Positions 17,491 through 28,607 are shown, counted from the stretch's first letter. The stretch: 50,916 bases of DNA from Mesorhizobium alhagi CCNWXJ12-2 (GCF_000236565.1 NZ_AHAM01000210.1:1-50916), one strand, 5' to 3'. Notes: a model not told the origin generated them from the sequence alone. Numbers and translations are program-made.

Positions 17491-19317
17491 CTATTCCACC
17501 GGCTGGGAAGGAATGACCGGCGAGATGAAGGGCGCGCTCCACGATCCGCCGACGAAGAAAGCCGCATTACCGCCTTCCGCACCCTTGACGGTCGGCGTGA
17601 CGCCGCCCGAAAGCGCGAGGCCGCGGCCTACATAGGGCACGATGCCTTTGAGCCATAGCGTGTGGCCGGTGGCCCGGGCTTCGGCCTTTTCTATCCGCGC
17701 CACGCCTTTGGCGACGCTGGCCTTGAACTCCGCGCCGTTGATCGGCACGTTTCCCTTCGACACCTCGTCGAGCGCGAAGAACCCGCCCTTTTTCACGCGC
17801 GCCAGCAGCCCGGCAAGATCCAGGCCGGCCAGTGCTCCCTGTCCGAAGCTCGCCGAAATCGAGCCGTCGGCGTTCTCCAGTATGGATTTCCACGAGGCGC
17901 CCGGTCCCTTGAGGATGACCGAAACAGTGCCCTGGCCGACCGGCACCAGCTTTGTCATGCCAGCCGCGCTGGCCAACGCGCCGCCGTCAATGTTGGAGGC
18001 CAGGAGCCGCATTTCGGCATAGGGGCCGTCCGGCTTGCGGTCGAAGCGGACGCCGGCCTGAACGTTGCCGCCGAATGCGGATGCATCGGAGACGTCGAAC
18101 ACTGAAAGCCCGTCCTTTACCTGCACGGTGGCCGCGACATTGGCCAGCTTGATCGCTCCCGCCACCGCACGTTCCGCCGACAGCCTGAGGTCGACGTTGA
18201 GCAGGCTGGAAAGCTCCGCATCGGCTTCTCCGGCACTGCCGTCGGCGGCGAGCGTCAGCGGCGTAAACGCCGAAAGCAGCGATCCGAGATCGATTCCGTC
18301 GAAAGCTAGAGACCCCGACATTGCCGGCCGGCGCGGTTCGAATTCGAGATTGAGCGCACCTACGCCACGATTTTCATCAAGCGAAAGCGCGACGTTTTCA
18401 AACTTCACACGGGCTGCATCGGCGACGATGCGGCTGGTGAATGCTACCTTGCCGCCAGGTGAGACCGGCGAGACATGTGATCCGGACCATTCGGCCGCGC
18501 GCCGTATCGAAGGGATGGAAACCTTGGCTTCGCCATCCAGATAGCCGTTTCCGGCAAACTTCGCGGAGCCCGTGAACGAGACTGTGGCCGGTGCGGCCGC
18601 GAAGTTGGCGGTGAGGGGCGCCGCGCCGCCCGCAAACAGCGAGAGCGGATTTTCCGAGGCTAGGTCGATCTTCACTGTTTCACCGCGCCAAAGGCCGATG
18701 GCCGACAAGGTGCCAGCCCTGTCGAGAGCCGGCCAGTCGGCTTTGCCGGCAATTCCGGTGACGATGTCAGTGACCTGCCCGTCCTGGTGGAGCGCAATCC
18801 TGCCGCCGCTGACTTCAACCGTGCCGAACGGATCGGACGGCAGATCGCCCTGCTCATCGGGGTTTCCGGCAATCGCCGCCCGGGCCTCCGCTATCGATGC
18901 GGCGATGCGGCCACCACCGGGCAGTTCGGGCATGTAGGCGCCGTTCGCGGCCCGCTGGATATACAAAGTGGGACTGACGAAACGGGCGCTCGAAAAAATG
19001 ACGTTGCCGCGCAGGGCGGCGAGCGCTGACAGTTCGATCTCCACGCGCTCGGCAGCGATGACCGGCGGGCCGGAGGGGCTCTGCCATGGCGAGAGCCGGA
19101 CATCAGTGAGGATAGCCTGGAAAGTCGGCCAGACTTCGATCTCAGGCGGGGCGCCGATGCTGACGCGGTATCCGCTCCACGAACTCATCTCCAGGGCGAT
19201 CCGGTCGCGGACGATGCGCGTCGAGGCGATGGCGGGGAGCAGGAGCGCGATCAGGACAGCAAGGAGAACGGCGATGCCGATCCCCCATATGCTTCGCCTG
19301 ACGAGAGCTGATGGCAT
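17491..19317 (-). CDS. AsmA-family protein
   Basis: This 608-residue protein has one N-terminal membrane anchor (residues 10-32, WGIGIAVLLAVLIALLLPAI) and a large periplasmic domain. The start region SYRVSI/IEVWPTFQAILTDVRL resembles the chorein-like N-domain of AsmA. The C-terminal part (LRLSAERAVAGAIKLANVAA and FGQGALAGLDLAGLL around residues 385-520) is the repetitive beta-rich AsmA C-domain. These proteins form bridge-like lipid-transfer or envelope-homeostasis structures between the membranes. It is shorter than enterobacterial TamB/YhdP but normal for rhizobial AsmA. It is divergent from the acetoacetyl-CoA synthetase gene, with 202 bases between. Confidence 0.88.
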   Translation of the reverse strand: MPSALVRRSIWGIGIAVLLAVLIALLLPAIASTRIVRDRIALEMSSWSGYRVSIGAPPEIEVWPTFQAILTDVRLSPWQSPSGPPVIAAERVEIELSALAALRGNVIFSSARFVSPTLYIQRAANGAYMPELPGGGRIAASIAEARAAIAGNPDEQGDLPSDPFGTVEVSGGRIALHQDGQVTDIVTGIAGKADWPALDRAGTLSAIGLWRGETVKIDLASENPLSLFAGGAAPLTANFAAAPATVSFTGSAKFAGNGYLDGEAKVSIPSIRRAAEWSGSHVSPVSPGGKVAFTSRIVADAARVKFENVALSLDENRGVGALNLEFEPRRPAMSGSLAFDGIDLGSLLSAFTPLTLAADGSAGEADAELSSLLNVDLRLSAERAVAGAIKLANVAATVQVKDGLSVFDVSDASAFGGNVQAGVRFDRKPDGPYAEMRLLASNIDGGALASAAGMTKLVPVGQGTVSVILKGPGASWKSILENADGSISASFGQGALAGLDLAGLLARVKKGGFFALDEVSKGNVPINGAEFKASVAKGVARIEKAEARATGHTLWLKGIVPYVGRGLALSGGVTPTVKGAEGGNAAFFVGGSWSAPFISPVIPSQPVE

Positions 19318-19519
19318 GGTGCTCCGTTCGCTTATCCGGTTCAGGCGGGTGCCGCGTTGTGCGTGCTCCAGCGGGTGTGGCCCGATAGCTCCCGCTTTTC
19401 AAGCCTTTGTGGCCTTGCAATGGCGTTTCCGCACAAGTGGATAGCGCTGCAGGCGCCATGCCTTGCCCTGCTGCGCTGCAATATGCATAACCGGGAAAGT
19501 ATTGTCAGGGAGGATAAGC

Positions 19520-21478
<1,959 letters not shown>

Positions 21479-21689
21479 GACGGTCGGAACATGGTTAAGC
21501 AAGGATGACCGGCAAATTTACCGCGTTTTCACGAGTGGTACACTTCCGTAAATTTTCCGGGGTTCCGGTAAGGATTTGTTAAGGGCTGCCGCTGATATTC
21601 GCACGTAACTTGACGGAGAAATCCGGTTCCTCGCCCCCGAGGAAGCGACGTTCGCTCAAGCCCCGTTGTGACAGCATCCCATTAATTCA

Positions 21690-21712
21690 GGCGCCCTTTT
21701 GGGCGCCTTTTT
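21690..21712 (+). terminator. Intrinsic terminator, rightward
   Basis: GGCGCCC (21690-21696) pairs with GGGCGCC (21701-21707) around a TTTT loop, followed by five T's. It lies 212 bases after the acetoacetyl-CoA synthetase stop and just before the convergent permease gene. It may end a long 3' untranslated region or a separate small RNA; a second small hairpin with a CCCC loop sits at about 21629-21647. Confidence 0.88.
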
Positions 21713-21723
21713 CTTGGTTCCCG

Positions 21724-23442
21724 CTACATCGAGGCGGCGCGGTCGCGAGCAAGCGCCCTGGACAAAAGAATGACCGGCACGGTCGCGGTCACGATGATCA
21801 GCAGCGCCGCCACCGCCCCGTCCTCGACCACCGCGCGCGAGGCGTTTTCGTAAACCAGTGTCGCCAACGTGTTGAAGCCAAACGGCCGCAGCAGGATTGT
21901 GGCCGAAAGTTCCTTCACGGTATCGACGAAGACCAGCACCAGCGCCGTCAGGATCGCCGGCTGCAAAAGCGGCAGGAGCACGAGCGCGGCGCTTCTGGCT
22001 GGCGTTTTGCCAAGGCTGCGGGCGGCTTCATCGAGGTGAGGGGGCAACTTCTCCATGCCGGAGCGGACCGCGCCTTCGGCCAGCGCCAGGAAGCGGATCG
22101 TGCAGGCGAGGATGACGGCGGCGGCCGATCCCGTCAGCAAGAGCCCGGTCGAGACGCCGAACGTCTCTCTGGCGAAATGGTCGACGGTATTGTCGAGGCG
22201 CGCCAGCGCGAAGAGCAGGCCGAGGCCCATGATCGTGCCGGGCAGCGCGTAACCGACCGAGCCGATCCGCACCAGCCCGCCAGTCAGGCGCGAGCGCGAC
22301 AGCCGCACCGCGTTGATGAGGAGTAGCGCCAGCGTGACGGTAAGCAGTGCGGCGGCGCTCGCCGTGAAGATGCTGTTGACGAAAGCCTCGGCGAGGTCGG
22401 CATTGAGCAAATAGTCGAGCCGGCGCGAGGCGTATTGCCCGAACACCAGTAGCGGCACGCCGAAGCCGAACAGCACCGGCAGGGTCACCGCGACGAGCGC
22501 AACTATCTGGCCGGGAACGCTCAGCCGGACGCGGGGCGGGCGAGCCTTCAACTGAGTGGCGCGCACATTGTGAAAACGTTGCCTGCGCCTGGCGAACTGC
22601 TCGGCGGCGAGAAGAAGCAGCACCAGGACGAGCATGACCAGCGCCAGTTGGGCGGCGCCCTCTAGGCTGCTGCGGTTGATCCAGGTGGTGAAGACGGCGG
22701 TGGTCAGTGTGCGCACGCCGAGGAATTCGGAAGCGCCGATGTCGTTGATCGTTTCCATCAGCACCAGCGCGACGCCGGCGCCGATTGCTGGCCGCGCCAC
22801 CGGCAGAAGCACGCGGAAGAACACCTTTGCCGGCCTTGCGCCGAGTGTGCGCGCCACATCGGCGATGTTGCGGCCCTGCATCAGGAACACCACCCGGCTG
22901 GTCAGATAGACGTAGGGATAAAGCACGCAGGTGAGCACGAAGGCCGCGCCTCCGGTTGAGCGGATTTCGGGAAACCAGTATTGCTGCGGACTGGCGAAAC
23001 CAAACAGCGCCCTCAAGGCGGACTGCACCGGCCCACTGAACAGGAAGAATTCGCCGAACGCATAGGCTGCGAGATAGGGCGGCACGGCGAGCGGCAGAAC
23101 CAGCGCCCAGGAAAAGAAGGGGCGCAGCGGAAAGTCGTAGCCGACGACAAGCCAGGCGGTGGCGACGCCGATGGTCGCCGTGCCGACCGACACCATGGCC
23201 AACAGATAAAGTGTGGTGAGGGTCGCGCCGGGTAGCACATTGCGGGCGAGATGCGGCCAATCCTCGCCCGTGCCGGAGAGAGCGATTATAGCTAGCGTTG
23301 CGACGGGCAGGAGGACGATGGCGCAGATCGCCACGGTCAACGCCATGACGAAGGGATGGCGATAGCGCTTCACCGGCTTACGCGCAGCGAACACGTCCTT
23401 ACCGGTGGCATTCATCTCCATTGCGTCGTCCGGCGCCAGCAT
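21724..23442 (-). CDS. Ferric iron ABC transporter permease (fused two-domain FbpB type)
   Basis: This 572-residue inner membrane protein has about twelve transmembrane helices in two homologous halves, as in FbpB/SfuB/AfuB permeases. The first half has an EAA-like loop IADVARTLGARPAKVFFRVL near residue 195 and the second HLDEAARSLGKTPARSAALV near residue 480. METINDIGASEFLGV and VDTVKELSATILLRP are typical of iron permeases. It follows the binding-protein gene, with a hairpin in the 75-base gap. No ATPase gene follows it in this window; the next gene is convergent. The ATP-binding subunit must be encoded elsewhere or shared. ATG codons at 23442 and 23421 are both possible starts. Confidence 0.92.
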   Translation of the reverse strand: MLAPDDAMEMNATGKDVFAARKPVKRYRHPFVMALTVAICAIVLLPVATLAIIALSGTGEDWPHLARNVLPGATLTTLYLLAMVSVGTATIGVATAWLVVGYDFPLRPFFSWALVLPLAVPPYLAAYAFGEFFLFSGPVQSALRALFGFASPQQYWFPEIRSTGGAAFVLTCVLYPYVYLTSRVVFLMQGRNIADVARTLGARPAKVFFRVLLPVARPAIGAGVALVLMETINDIGASEFLGVRTLTTAVFTTWINRSSLEGAAQLALVMLVLVLLLLAAEQFARRRQRFHNVRATQLKARPPRVRLSVPGQIVALVAVTLPVLFGFGVPLLVFGQYASRRLDYLLNADLAEAFVNSIFTASAAALLTVTLALLLINAVRLSRSRLTGGLVRIGSVGYALPGTIMGLGLLFALARLDNTVDHFARETFGVSTGLLLTGSAAAVILACTIRFLALAEGAVRSGMEKLPPHLDEAARSLGKTPARSAALVLLPLLQPAILTALVLVFVDTVKELSATILLRPFGFNTLATLVYENASRAVVEDGAVAALLIIVTATVPVILLSRALARDRAASM

Positions 23443-23461
23443 TGCCTCGCCCTTGGAATGG

Positions 23462-23496
23462 CGAAAGGCCGGACCGCTTTCACGGACCGGCCTTCG
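23462..23496 (-). terminator. Hairpin between the iron-binding protein and permease genes
   Basis: AAGGCCGG and CCGGCCTT arms flank a short centre, with one internal mismatch. There is no T-run, so it is better seen as a 3'-end stabiliser or attenuator that lets the binding protein be made in excess of the permease. Confidence 0.55.
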
Positions 23497-23516
23497 CGGG
23501 TCTTCATGAACGAGGC

Positions 23517-24566
23517 TTAGCTCGACGGGCCGTCGTCGATGCCGACGCGGTCGACCATCTCGGAAGCGGCCTTGCGGTTCTTGGCGATGTCGGCGAGCGG
23601 CAGCGTGTCGGCCTTCAGTTCGCCGAACGCCTTCACCACGTCGGAGGGCTCGAGGCCGGGCTCAACCGGATATTCGAACACCTGCTCGGCATAGATCTGC
23701 TGCGCCTTGTCGCTCGACAGGAACTGGATCAGCTTCACGCCATTGTCGCGGTTCGGCGAATTCTTTGCGAGGGCCGCGCCTGAAATGTTCACATGCGTGC
23801 CGCCTTCCTCGAATGTCGGGAAGATCACGTTGATGGCCGCCGCCCATTCCTTCTGCTCGGGCTCCTTCTCGTTGGTCTGCATCAGGCCGACATAGTAGGT
23901 GTTGCCGAGAGCGATATCGCATTCGCCGGCCGCAATGGCCTTGGCCTGGTCGCGATCGCCGCCGTCGGGCTTGCGCGCCAGATTGGCCTTGAAGCCTTTC
24001 ATCCATTCTTCGGTCTTTTCCGGACCCCAATGAGCGATTGCCGCGGAGAACAGCGCCAGATTGTAATCGTGCTGGCCGGAGCGGATGCAGATCTTGCCCT
24101 TCCACTTAGGGTCGGCGAGATCGGCATAGGTGAGCGCGGTGTCGGTAACGCGGTCCTTCGAGGCATAGACGACGCGGGCGCGCTTGGTCAGGCCGAACCA
24201 GTGGCCTTCCGGATCGCGGTATTCGGCCGGCAGATTGCCGTTCACGGTGGCGTCGTCCAGCGCCTGGGTAACGCCCTTTTCCTTGGCGTTGGTGAGGCGT
24301 GCGATGTCGACGGTCAGGATCACGTCGGCCGGCGAGTTCGTGCCCTCGGCCAGGATGCGGTCTTCCAGGCCCTTGTCGAGGAACAGCACTTCGGTCTCGA
24401 TGCCGGTCTCGGCCGTGAAGGCTTCGAGCACCGGCTTGATCAGGTCGGGCTGGCGATAGGAATAGATGTTCACCGTGCCGTCGGCGAGCGCCGAGCCGGC
24501 GAACAATGCGGCAAATGCGAATGCTGCGCAGCCGGCCGCTTTCGACCGGGCTTTTGTGAAGGTCAT
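23517..24566 (-). CDS. Ferric iron ABC transporter, periplasmic binding protein (FbpA type)
   Basis: This 349-residue protein has a signal peptide (AAFAFAALFAGSALA, cleavage near residue 29). The mature start TVNIYSYRQPDLIKPVLEAF is typical of ferric-ion-binding proteins. The paired tyrosines in GNTYYVGLM near residue 226 are the iron ligands of this family. Other conserved parts are GLTKRARVVYA and GTHVNISGAAL. It captures Fe3+ in the periplasm and passes it to the FbpB-type permease encoded downstream. A perfect Irr-type iron control element lies about 133-151 bases upstream, which supports iron transport rather than another substrate. Confidence 0.93.
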   Translation of the reverse strand: MTFTKARSKAAGCAAFAFAALFAGSALADGTVNIYSYRQPDLIKPVLEAFTAETGIETEVLFLDKGLEDRILAEGTNSPADVILTVDIARLTNAKEKGVTQALDDATVNGNLPAEYRDPEGHWFGLTKRARVVYASKDRVTDTALTYADLADPKWKGKICIRSGQHDYNLALFSAAIAHWGPEKTEEWMKGFKANLARKPDGGDRDQAKAIAAGECDIALGNTYYVGLMQTNEKEPEQKEWAAAINVIFPTFEEGGTHVNISGAALAKNSPNRDNGVKLIQFLSSDKAQQIYAEQVFEYPVEPGLEPSDVVKAFGELKADTLPLADIAKNRKAASEMVDRVGIDDGPSS

Positions 24567-24698
24567 GACACTCTCCTGTCCGTCGAGGGGTTCAAGGCCC
24601 CGGGGAACGCGTTCCTCTGTCGGCTCCGTCGTCGAAACCGACCCGCCTATTGGGCGAATATTAGTGCGACGTCAATAGAAAGAGTAACGAATTCAATA

Positions 24699-24717
24699 GT
24701 TTAGAATTGTTCTAAAC
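24699..24717. promoter_or_regulatory. Irr box (iron control element) upstream of the iron transporter
   Basis: GTTTAGAA-TTG-TTCTAAAC is a perfect 19-bp palindrome that contains the rhizobial iron control element core TTTAGAA-N3-TTCTAAA bound by Irr. It lies upstream of the ferric-binding protein gene and downstream of the histidine kinase stop codon, so the iron genes are its only sensible target. Irr acts under low iron and haem. A TTGACG and AT-rich stretch follows toward the gene. Confidence 0.88.
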
Positions 24718-24798
24718 TGGATGGATTTACACAGCTTTTCAATAACTTGAGCGAAACTGTCCTGATCTGCCAGCGCTTCGGCGGGCAGAGATTTCTGC

Positions 24799-27700
24799 TC
24801 AGTCGGCCAGGACCCGCGTGGAAGGGAAGGTGATCTCGATCAGCGTGCCTTCGCCCGGCGTCGAATTGATGGAAAACCGCGCCCGGTTGGCCTCGACCAT
24901 CGCTTTGGTGAGTGGAAGCCCAAGGCCGGTGCCGTCGCCGCGCGTCCGCTTCAGCGAGTTGATCTGCTTGAACGGTTTCAGCGCCTGCTCGATCTCGGCA
25001 TGGCTCATACCGACGCCAGTGTCGCGCACCCGCATGACGATATCGCCGGACGGTTCGTAGGCGGTCGAGATGATGACCTGACCGCCGGCCTGCGTGTAGC
25101 GCACGGCGTTGGACAATATGTTGAGCGCGATCTGGCGTATGCTGCGCAGATCGGCGACGACTTCCGGCAGCTTGGAGGCGAAGCTTGAGCGGATGATGAC
25201 CCGCTCGCGATTGGCCTGCGGCTGCATCATGGCGACCGTCTCGGCCAGCGTGTCGTTGAGCGAAACAGCCTCATAAGCCATTTCCTGCTGCCCGGCCTCG
25301 ATCTTGGAGATGTCGAGCAGGTCGTTGACGAGATCGAGCACGTGGTTGCCCGAGCGGTTGATGTCGCGCAGATAATCGCGGTAGCGGTCGTTGGCGATCG
25401 GGCCGAAGCGTTCGTCGACCATCAGTTCGGAAAAGCCGATGATGGCGTTGAGCGGCGTGCGGATCTCGTGGCTGACCCGCGCCAGGAAGTCGGTCTTCTG
25501 GGATGAGGCCCGCTCGGCAAGTGCGCGCGCCTGGGTCAATTCCTCCTCGGCCCGCTTCCACTGGGTGATGTCGCGCACAACCGCGCAATAGCCGCTGTCG
25601 TTGGGCAGTTTGCCGATCGTCATGAACAGCGGGATGAAACGCCCCTGCGCCTCCCGTCCGATCACTTCGCGGCCGTCGTTCAAAACGCTCGCCACGCCGT
25701 GATCGGAAAGCCCGTTGAGGTAGTCGCGCGCCGCGCGCTGGCTCTCGATGGCGAAGAGCGAGATGAACGGCTTGCCGGCGACCTCGTCGCTGTCGAAGGA
25801 AAACAGCGCCTCGGCCGGCCGGCTGATCGAACGAATGGTGCCGTCATTGGCGATCAGCACCACGCCGTCCGTCGCCGTGTCGATGATCGTGCGCATCTCC
25901 GCCACGCGGGTGCGTAGCTCCTGCTCTTCCGCCGAACGGAGGGGCACTGGCTTGGCTGGCGTCTCTTCTTCCCCGGTGCGCCGCACCACCAGCATCAGCG
26001 CCTTGCCGCCGTCCCACGGCACGGAGCGCAGCAGCGCCTCGATCGGGAATTCCAGCCCGTCGCGGGTCGAAAGCCTGAGCGAGCGGTCCGCCTCGTCATG
26101 CTGTTCATCGCCGTAAGGAGCGGAAAACAGCGCGTCGAGCCCGCCCGCTTCAGCAAGCTGCTCGACGGAATCATAGCCGGTCAGTGCAAGAAATTCGTCA
26201 TTGGCGTAGTGGAGCGCGTCGCCCGAATGGATCAGCACCGGAACCGGCAGCTTTGCCAATATGCCGGTGTCGGCGGGCAGTTTTTTCCGGGGCTCGGCTT
26301 CGGGGCTCTCATGCTCGGCGGCTTCGTCCGGCAGAACGGCGCCACTTTCCGCCGCGTCTGAGAGTTCCGCAGGCTCCACGGTTTCGGCTTCGTCTTCCGC
26401 GTCTGGCTGGGCCTCGGCAGTTTCGGCCGGCTCCGCAGCATCTGCCCCGGCAGTCTCCGCCTCGGCTTCCGCTTCGACCCCCACCGGCTCCTCAGCTTCG
26501 GCTGTCTCCTCGGCGGCGGCTTCCGCAGCCTCTTCGATCTCCACTGCCGCTACCGGCTCAGTCGTCGCTTGGCCCTCGGAAATCTCGGCGGTCGCCTCGG
26601 TCACCGCTTCAGAGGTTTCGTCCCGAGCGCCGGTTTCGGCGGCCGGGGCTTCCTCCGCCACGCTTGGTGGCGCTTCGCCGGATAGGTCGGCCGCCGCGCC
26701 TTCGTCAGCTTTTGGAGCCGGGGAGGGTTCCTGTTCCGGTCCCGGGCCCGCCGTATCCGCCTGCTCCGGCGCGGCGGGCTCGCCGATCAGCCTCAACCGC
26801 TCGCCGATTTCGCGGAACGCGCTCCGCTCGATGCTCGACAGGCCGCCCTTTTCAGGCGCGGGCTGGCGGTGCTCGGCGAGGCGGATCACCTTGTCCGCGA
26901 AACGGCGGTCCGGTTTCGGCACGATGGTCAGCGCGGGCACTTCGCCCTTGAACGGATCGGCGGCCTTCGGTTCGCTTTCGTCCGGTTCGGGCTTTGCGGC
27001 CTCCGCCGGCGTTTCGCTCGGCTGCGGCGCCGTGGCGTCGGCGCGCGGAGCGACCAGGACGAGTCCGATCCCTTCAGGATCGGCGACCGCTTCCGCGCCC
27101 CGGGCGACGCCAAAGCCGCGGAACCCTTGGAAGTCGCGGTCGCGGCCATAAACGGGCAGGGCGGCGAGGTCGACGGGGATTTTCAGCGCGGTTCCGGCAA
27201 CCGGCCACAGCACCGAGCGGCCGGACCAGGTGTCGCGGCGGTCGAGCAGGCCGGCGATCTCGCCCGACGGGTCGAGTGCGAAAGTGGCCGCAACGTCCTT
27301 GAAGCGCCGACCGACGATATCGGCCGCGAGAGCTCCGACGGCGTCGGCGAATTCGGGCGAGATGGCGCTGAACTTGCCTTCGGCGTCGGTGCGCCAGACG
27401 AACCGCATCGGCGTCGTCACGCGCTCCGCGGCAGCCGGTGAGGGCGTTTCCGTCTTCCGGGATTCCGGTCGCTCCCCGGCCTGTGATGATGGCTGATCAT
27501 GCGAAGGCCCGCCCGCCGCGCTGAAATACCAATTGTCGAGCTGCGCCGGCGCTTCGCCGGTGGTTTTTTCATGAGCAGCCGGCGTAGACTTCTCGTCGGC
27601 GGCTGGTGGCGCCGCCGGCTCGGCGGCCGGATGTCTTGCGGCCGAATTGTCCTGCTCGACCGCGTCCGCGCTTGTCGCAGGCTCCTGCTCTTGCTCGTAC

Positions 27701-28446
27701 CCGGTGAGTTCGGCCGCATCTGCGCCTTCGCCGGGCGTAAATTCTTCGCCGCTGGCCCGGCGTTCGTCGATCACCACCAGAAGGTGCCGCGCCGGCTCGT
27801 CGGTGAGTCGCGCCATGCCCGCCGGCAGCGAGGCCGATCCGCCGCGGATGACGCGCCGGGCGATGCGATCCGGTCCGCCGCCGATTTCGGCGACAAGCGC
27901 GGCAAGCGTCTCGCGCGAAATGCCGAGTTCGCCGAAGCCGGCCGAAGCCGCCTCCACTTCGCCGCGCCCGTCGATGAAGGCGACGAAATGGCCGGGCTCG
28001 TTGAACCCGCCGATCGCGCGCTCGGCCGCTTCCGCCGGGCCGCGTGACTGGGCTTGTGCGATGGGGGCCGCCAGCAAAATTGCCTTTTCGCCGTCCGGAA
28101 GCGTGAGCGCGCTGGCGATGAAGGCGACGGCATGGCTGGTTACGCCAGTGGTCATGCGCACCATAAGCGGCCTGTCGCGCCCGATATCCGGGTACCCTCT
28201 TATGGCCATGATCTGGCGCCTGGCGGGCAGGCCGAGGCGGCTCGGCGCGCCCATGATCGCCTCGATGTCGTCATGTCCGAACAGCGCGGCGCCCGGGCCG
28301 TTGGCCCAGATCACCTGTTCGAGGTCGGTGGAAAGGATCGCCAGCGAGTCGCCGGCGGCAAAGCGCGAGCGCACCTCGTCGAGGACGACCACGTCGATGA
28401 AGGAATAGGCTTCTGACGGCATAAGCTGACTTGACCACCCTTGCAT
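24799..28446 (-). CDS. Large multi-PAS histidine kinase (PdhS/DivJ/PleC-like)
   Basis: This 1215-residue cytoplasmic sensor kinase has no membrane segment. A PAS-like N-terminus (residues 15-75, SLAILSTDLEQVIWANG) is followed by low-complexity linkers. A second PAS lies near 345-470. A long Ala/Glu/Pro-rich stretch precedes two further PAS domains (about 740-840 and 850-965). The HisKA motif RVSHEIRTPLNAIIGFSELM puts the phospho-His near residue 993. The ATPase shows the N-box (ILSNAVRY), DTGVGM and GTGLGL. The FSELM...FGP...Y..DI..SG.H region resembles kinases that act on DivK. ATGs at 28446 and 28422 are both possible. A CtrA box lies 12-26 bases before the first, fitting cell-cycle control. 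Confidence 0.9.
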   Translation of the reverse strand: MQGWSSQLMPSEAYSFIDVVVLDEVRSRFAAGDSLAILSTDLEQVIWANGPGAALFGHDDIEAIMGAPSRLGLPARRQIMAIRGYPDIGRDRPLMVRMTTGVTSHAVAFIASALTLPDGEKAILLAAPIAQAQSRGPAEAAERAIGGFNEPGHFVAFIDGRGEVEAASAGFGELGISRETLAALVAEIGGGPDRIARRVIRGGSASLPAGMARLTDEPARHLLVVIDERRASGEEFTPGEGADAAELTGYEQEQEPATSADAVEQDNSAARHPAAEPAAPPAADEKSTPAAHEKTTGEAPAQLDNWYFSAAGGPSHDQPSSQAGERPESRKTETPSPAAAERVTTPMRFVWRTDAEGKFSAISPEFADAVGALAADIVGRRFKDVAATFALDPSGEIAGLLDRRDTWSGRSVLWPVAGTALKIPVDLAALPVYGRDRDFQGFRGFGVARGAEAVADPEGIGLVLVAPRADATAPQPSETPAEAAKPEPDESEPKAADPFKGEVPALTIVPKPDRRFADKVIRLAEHRQPAPEKGGLSSIERSAFREIGERLRLIGEPAAPEQADTAGPGPEQEPSPAPKADEGAAADLSGEAPPSVAEEAPAAETGARDETSEAVTEATAEISEGQATTEPVAAVEIEEAAEAAAEETAEAEEPVGVEAEAEAETAGADAAEPAETAEAQPDAEDEAETVEPAELSDAAESGAVLPDEAAEHESPEAEPRKKLPADTGILAKLPVPVLIHSGDALHYANDEFLALTGYDSVEQLAEAGGLDALFSAPYGDEQHDEADRSLRLSTRDGLEFPIEALLRSVPWDGGKALMLVVRRTGEEETPAKPVPLRSAEEQELRTRVAEMRTIIDTATDGVVLIANDGTIRSISRPAEALFSFDSDEVAGKPFISLFAIESQRAARDYLNGLSDHGVASVLNDGREVIGREAQGRFIPLFMTIGKLPNDSGYCAVVRDITQWKRAEEELTQARALAERASSQKTDFLARVSHEIRTPLNAIIGFSELMVDERFGPIANDRYRDYLRDINRSGNHVLDLVNDLLDISKIEAGQQEMAYEAVSLNDTLAETVAMMQPQANRERVIIRSSFASKLPEVVADLRSIRQIALNILSNAVRYTQAGGQVIISTAYEPSGDIVMRVRDTGVGMSHAEIEQALKPFKQINSLKRTRGDGTGLGLPLTKAMVEANRARFSINSTPGEGTLIEITFPSTRVLAD

Positions 28447-28457
28447 GGACGCCGCAA

Positions 28458-28472
28458 TTAACCCTTTGTTAA
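28458..28472. promoter_or_regulatory. CtrA-type box upstream of the PAS kinase
   Basis: TTAA-CCCTTTG-TTAA matches the full TTAA-N7-TTAA consensus of the cell-cycle regulator CtrA on both strands. It lies 12-26 bases upstream of the kinase start at 28446, where bound CtrA would cover or adjoin the transcription start. A GTTAAC half-site occurs near 28536. Confidence 0.7.
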
Positions 28473-28559
28473 TAAAACCCGTCGGTGCGCGCGTCCACAA
28501 AACAGCGCGTGAGGGACCCCGGAAACTCGGTGTTTGGTTAACGCGGAATCGCGGATTTG

Positions 28560-28607
28560 GTGCAACGCAACAATTATGTTGCAATGCACCATGACCTGTA
28601 TTATATC
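28560..28607 (+). promoter_or_regulatory. Phasin promoter with PhaR-like operator
   Basis: GTGCAACGCAAC (28560-28571) and GTTGCAATGCAC (28578-28589) form an inverted repeat with two mismatches around AATTAT. They carry the TTGC/GCAA and TGCA units seen in PhaR/AniA operators. A promoter TTGCAA (28579-28584), 17-bp spacer, TATATC (28602-28607) overlaps the right arm, so binding would repress the phasin. PhaR is known to repress phasin genes until polyhydroxybutyrate granules form. Confidence 0.6.

Noticed and set aside
26261-27151. Ala/Ser-rich plus-strand frame opposite the PAS kinase linker
   Set aside because: It mirrors the Ala/Glu low-complexity linker of the kinase on the other strand; no start signal.
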